This document shows positions 58,795-64,000 of a stretch of 64,000 bases of DNA, in pieces (position 1 is the first letter of the stretch; each line of letters begins with the position of its first letter). This stretch comes from Vanessa cardui (taxonomy: Eukaryota; Arthropoda; Insecta; Lepidoptera; Nymphalidae), in contig NC_061127.1 of the NCBI RefSeq assembly GCF_905220365.1, positions 5,332,001 through 5,396,000 of the forward strand, in the 5' to 3' direction. Both the position numbers and the translations under genes were made by a program. The notes under the pieces were generated by a model. That model did no database searches. It saw nothing but the letters and a program-made list of their open reading frames with translations, and was not told the DNA's origin.

Positions 58795-61700
58795 AATTTC
58801 TGCATGAGATGATGTCTTTAACCACAGCGATATATCTAGCTACTTTATTATAAATGAAGCAAGAACGTTATTCCTGTATTATATATCTTCAGAGATAACT
58901 GAAATAGTATTGTCATTGCTTAATATTCGTATGTACAAGCATGTTGGTATTTCACAATAGGTATTACGGCAGACATTTCGCCTCAAAATGACCGTATTAT
59001 GATAGTAATCGCTGGAGTTCTATCATTGTCTGTATGAATAACTGATACTAGATTGCGAACTTTCATCGTAAATAGGTCTCAATATAAATGAACTCGACAT
59101 ATATGTATGTAAGTAGTTACGGAACTATATTTTCCGTATTACATCAAGTCAATTCTAATTCTAATAAATAATATTTCATTTCTCATAGTATCCATTTGTT
59201 ATTTTTCTTTTCATGCAAAACGTTCAATGTAAAATATATCGAACGATAAATTTAGAAATTTCAAATGTCTGATATTAAAACATTGAGAATTCAATTTGTA
59301 TGACGACAAACTTTCGATCTTCATTTTCTCTTATTAAAATAACCAATAAAAAAAAAAACTATACAACAAAGTGGCAACACTCGCTTATAATATTAGCATC
59401 TTTTTATAAAAAAATATAAAACCTCATTATATGTAAAATTACTTCCTATTCGTATTTTTTGCGCGTATTTCATCTTGTGTGAAACTATTAATGCTTAATA
59501 AATACTCAGTTCGTTAGCTTTCCTCATTGAATTCCAGGGCTTGTTCGCCACATTCAGAGCTCGGCTCATCGTGAGAGAGTTTACGCGTGATCGTGTTTCG
59601 TGAAATATTAGGATCATGACGGAATAGCGCCAGTTCGAGGTCGACATTGTTTTATACTTCCTATTAGCATTGCCTGTGGTTCTGTTCTTATTATTAAACC
59701 ATTATTATTTTTTTATTATTTTATAATAATTACTTATATCTCCGCAGACTTTCGCGTCCGTGCATTTAATGATTCTTTTTCTGTCATATTACGTGACTCG
59801 GTAACCTTTAAATTTAAATTGATCCATAAAGTAATATTCAATAATAGTTGAATTACATTTTATTATTCACCCTATTAAGTTATGTACGACTATATAATTA
59901 CCTTTCTATTTATTGCGCAGCATCGTTTTTATAAACATTCTTATCCCTGTCCTCAATAGATCTGTTCCTCTGCTAAATGTCTCAAAATAAATTAATATTA
60001 TCACGTAAATAATATTCTTATTAGATCTATAATCTTCCTAGAAATTCTTAAATTCACGAAACCTGAGTAAAATTTTCATGTTTTGTAATTAGAATCTAAC
60101 GAAGTACAGATATTAGTACATTAGTCTATATAAATATTACGCCCAGGAGTGATAATTCATTTGACTTGCATTTCTAGCTTATAAACGATTCAATATTTAA
60201 TCTAACTTCTTATTTACGCAATAAATAAATCAAATTTAATATATTTCAAATAACACAATGTTTTACATAAAGTTTTTATAAATACGATTTTTTTTCGTTA
60301 TATATAAATAAGTTGTAGGCGTGGTATGAAGATGATGAAACAAAATGTTCGAATAAGCAAAGGCTAATAAAGCTATTGTGTTGAACAAAGGAAAAAGTCA
60401 ATTGCATTCAAAAGGTTAAAAGCATCTTATTTAAAGTATAATATATTTACACCATACATGTTTTTATCCCTTAAAATATTACATAAAATGCTATTACTGC
60501 GATACGTAATTAAAACTCGATCTAATATTCATTGCTAAGCTATGTGTAGTAGACACAAGACTATTAAATACGGTTAGGTAATCTACTATGTATTAAAAAG
60601 TTAAGTGGATAATTAAAAGCAATCATTTACATTGAAGGTATTTTAAAAAAGAATACCAAAAGTTTAATAATATATTCAAAATATTAAATTTTATTTTTGT
60701 CTTGTATCGTTGAGAGCAATTTAAATAAAATTAAAGCAATATCTGCGTTCGAACTTTAAGATTTTACTTTTACATGACACTGAGAATTGAGAATGGTTCA
60801 TTGCCAAAAAAACTGAGACAAATATTAAATGATTATTTTATCGAAAATCGAGTTGATATTAAAAATGTAAACGGGATTTTTAACAAAAGTAATGATCGTT
60901 AAACAGTATTGTTTTCGGATTAAAATTAAATGATTTAAATACTATCAAAGATATTGGTTTCAATAATCGATGAAACAAAAGTGAGGTGCGCTCGCATCCG
61001 TTTGGTCACGGACGCGAACTTCAGTTATGTGACATTTGTTCCAGTATCTGATACTCCGTTGTCATTTATACTGTATACTGGATATGTTGAAGGTGGATAT
61101 GTCAGGACAAACAATACACAAAAGTAATGTTTACTTTAAATATGACCTTTCAGAAAACGTGGATTTATTTAGAAAGACAATCGCTTCATTTCGATGGCAT
61201 GGATGTGCAATTGTACATGATTTTTCTTTTTAATAAATATATTCCTACAAGAAAATGGAAGAACTCAACAGTAAACGGAAAGCATAGCATTGAATGTACT
61301 TATATATTGTAGGGTTTTAATTAATTAATTTATCAGTCAAGTTATAATTTTTCTGTACACACTCGTATATTCAATTTTATAATTTCTTTATCTGAGTCTC
61401 TGTCCATGAGAGAGCCCATTTAGCGATTTCTGCATAATACAGATATTTGCAACTTGAAATCTATAGCAAAGAATTCTAAATTAGTATTAAAACCTGTTTG
61501 ATTAAATATTAAAATCGATGCAAATATATTATAACTCCAGCATTCTGGATTCTACAATAATAGTAAAAGTGCTTTCCACAAATATTATTATCAATACCTA
61601 AGTATTCTGTAAGAAATTCGAAACTCACCACAGAACAGGAACGTAAAATATTAAAATGAGATATGCGATATTGTTTATAACAATTATAAAATATATATTA

Positions 61701-63399
61701 AAATGGCTTATCACTATAAGTCAATTATTAAAGTTCAACGAGTAATATACGTAATGAGTTCTTACAGAATCGAAAATCAGAGTATTCAATATACATATAT
61801 ATGTATAATGTATATGTATATCGAGCTATTTATAATAGTGATTGAGCGTTAAATAATAGTTTAATTCAATTTAATTTACGGTGATTGGTAAGTGTTAGAT
61901 ACCCTATGTTGTTTTCTGTATTCCTCAAATAAACTTTTACCTTTTAATTACCACTAAATACTTTTAAGTAAATATATAATACTGTAAAAATATTGTATCG
62001 TTGTACTAAATACCGATACTGTTCTGTAATGATTTGGAGCTCGCACTTTAATAGTTAAATCGTGAAAGTCGTTAATAAACAATCAATCAAATCAACTCAC
62101 TTTCGTATTTAAAATATTAACTAGGATAATGAACGATGACAAACAAAATTAATAGTTGAATTATACTTATTTCCGGTCACAATACTTAATTAAAATATTT
62201 TCATTAACATTAAGTCCGCGAGCTATGTTTATAAATCTTAAGTTATGAAATGAATCAAATGAACAAATAAAAATGAGGTGCATATGTATAAATAAATTAT
62301 TTAAATTAGTCTTATCGACAACTTTGTAAAACACTTATAATGTTAGCTCTTTGAAATTTGAATCCTAATAATTTATTATTATTGAATACCTAAGATATAG
62401 ACGTGTTACTATGCATAGTCTGAAAGGTCTAATTATGAAAATATTCTTATAGGTTATTGTTCAGAAATAGTTCGTACATAGCAGATGTCCCAATTGTATC
62501 TAATATAATTTTGTTGTAAAATATCTTTGGCCAAGATGAGATATTTCAATGACGGATTTTGGTGCAGCTTTAAAACTATCTCGAACTGATATTACGTCTC
62601 AGTATGAAGCAGAATATAGACTTCAGAAATACCGTGAAACTACGATTCGGTACTAATTAAAGTTCTAAATCCCATATTATGCCTATACTATATAGCATAG
62701 TAACTTCCGCCCACAACATTGCTTAGGTAAGGAGATTAAGATACTCCATGTAATTTTCTGTATCGATGTATTTAAAATCTTATGATGATCGGTTGAGTAA
62801 GTAAGACGTGATAACACAAAGGACCAACAAACTCACTTATGCATTTATTCTGTTCATACTACGCCAATGTGTGTTGTATGTGTGTAATAAAAAGCAGTTG
62901 TCAGATTATCATATTTTACAGTAAAATAGATAAACACAACTGATTGAAACGTACTTTTAAAATTGTTTTTAAATATCTAATTTATTTCTAAATTAAAGGT
63001 ACAGAAATTATAACAAAACAATACGAAAGCTTCACCTTATTCTCAACCTTTATTATTAAAGTTTAAAACTTTGTTTTCGTTGCGGTCTCGTTACGTGAGC
63101 ACACTTCATTATTAATAAAGCGTCTTTTCAGAGCTCTTACTTAATTTATTACTCCCAAAGTATGTCTAAATAATTATTTAACCGTATCCATATCGTCTAG
63201 ACATTTGTAAATTGCTGTTTGGATCCTCATCATCATATGGATCATAAGGTACAGACAGACTAAGAATAAAATTAGGTTTATTGGAGATGAATAAATACTT
63301 GAATCTATACGTATAATAAAATGGAGTGGCTATTTGTAATATTAAAATAACCGCTTTTTACTGAATGCAATATGTATGTATACACAGTACATATACCAA

Positions 63400-63562
63400 A
63401 ATAACAATTTTTTCAGTGTTTGGCTGTCTGTCTTTCTGCCTGTATGTTCCAGCTAATCTCCAAAACGGCTTGGCCGATTTTGACTTGAGTTTCATTGTTA
63501 AATAGCTGATGTAAATTAGTCACTAGCAAGGCTACAACAATAATTTTTATAGCAGCTAGTAT
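63400..63562 (-). repeat. Dispersed repeat end (CTGTCTGTC... type)
   Basis: The + strand reads GTTTGGCTGTCTGTCTTTCT, GTTCCAGCTAATCTCCAAAA, CGGCTTGGCCGATTTTGACT and ends ATAGCAGCTAGTA. A second copy begins at 63964 and runs off the window (GCCTGTCTGTCTGTTTGTTC). Confidence 0.55.
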
Positions 63563-64000
63563 CACATAATACGTATGCCAAATGGATATTTATAGCCGTA
63601 AATTAAATTTCCACTACATACAAATACCTTCATGACTACCCCAATAAATTATATTTTGATTTGATTTTGATCAGTCCATATAATTAACACGTGATCATTA
63701 TTCTAATTAAATGCAAACATGATCGCATTCGTCTTCATTTCCGCTAATTCGTAACGTTGATATTAATGTAATTGATTAATTAATATTGCCAATTCGGGTA
63801 ATTAATAAAACGTAAACGTTTTAACTGTTAATATCATTGCTTAAAATCTTTTCATATAACTACCGAAATTAAATACTTAAAAATAAAATAAAAATTAAAA
63901 TTAGGAAACACGTGTACCTTTATTACAGTTCAATCATAAAAGTATTCTATCTAATCTAATTTTTGCCTGTCTGTCTGTTTGTTCCGGCTAATCCGGATTT

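Larger units (their letters stand above)
55906..64000. other. Eight kilobases without a recognised gene
   Basis: AT-rich DNA. It holds a hairpin (58747-58794), repeat copies (56558-56710, 63400-63562, 63964-64000) and a LINE-tail-like end near 63630-63672 (AATAAATTATATTTTGATTT). GC-richer patches near 59535-59650 and 60965-61030 (with a short inverted CGCATCCG/CGGACGCG) may be regulatory or untranslated exons. No coding support was seen. Confidence 0.5.

Noticed and set aside
1..64000. CRISPR arrays, operons or prokaryotic signals
   Set aside because: Nothing with regular repeat-spacer spacing or ribosome-binding sites; gene structure is eukaryotic with GT-AG introns.

Overview
This window looks like AT-rich insect DNA, most probably from a moth or butterfly. 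It carries several copies of a tRNA-headed SINE of the type common in Lepidoptera (A-box/B-box head, conserved body, TTG/CAA-repeat tail), several copies of a LINE 3' end finishing in TTTTGATTTGATTT, and split eukaryotic genes with GT-AG introns. No prokaryotic features, CRISPR array, rRNA gene or convincing free-standing tRNA gene was seen. The species cannot be named from sequence alone.

Region 1 (about 4.3-19.6 kb, + strand) holds the last nine coding exons of a FAM20-type secretory-pathway protein kinase, closest in motifs to Fam20C. All nine exons join in frame to 435 codons plus a stop, followed by a roughly 0.9 kb 3' UTR. The 5' exon(s) with the start codon and signal anchor were not found and may lie before position 1. 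Region 2 (19.6-37 kb) is mostly intergenic and rich in old transposons. It contains one intact intronless divergent ionotropic receptor on the - strand (32473-34212) with a TATA box and initiator, plus a 319 bp hAT-like miniature element with perfect 8 bp target duplications.

Region 3 (37.2-55.9 kb, - strand) is a small cluster of four-helix membrane protein genes. One gene (37221-43566; 4 exons, 126 aa) and a tandem paralogue (50252-55905; 3 exons, 138 aa) share the exon-1 motif IIK-x-x-EL and the same intron phases. A further GC-rich exon at 49661-49929 is homologous to the last exon of the second gene and has the same phase. It lies downstream of that gene's own poly(A) signal, so it is either an alternative last exon or the remains of a third paralogue. 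The big intron of the second gene is mostly a 3778 bp hAT-type transposon with an 8 bp palindromic target duplication, subterminal AACGTTA-like repeats, a THAP-domain first exon and a nested LINE tail. Region 4 (55.9-64 kb) has no recognisable gene, only old repeats and a clean hairpin.

Exon boundaries were derived by hand translation, checked by reading-frame and splice-phase agreement. Family names rest on recognised motifs, with no database search.
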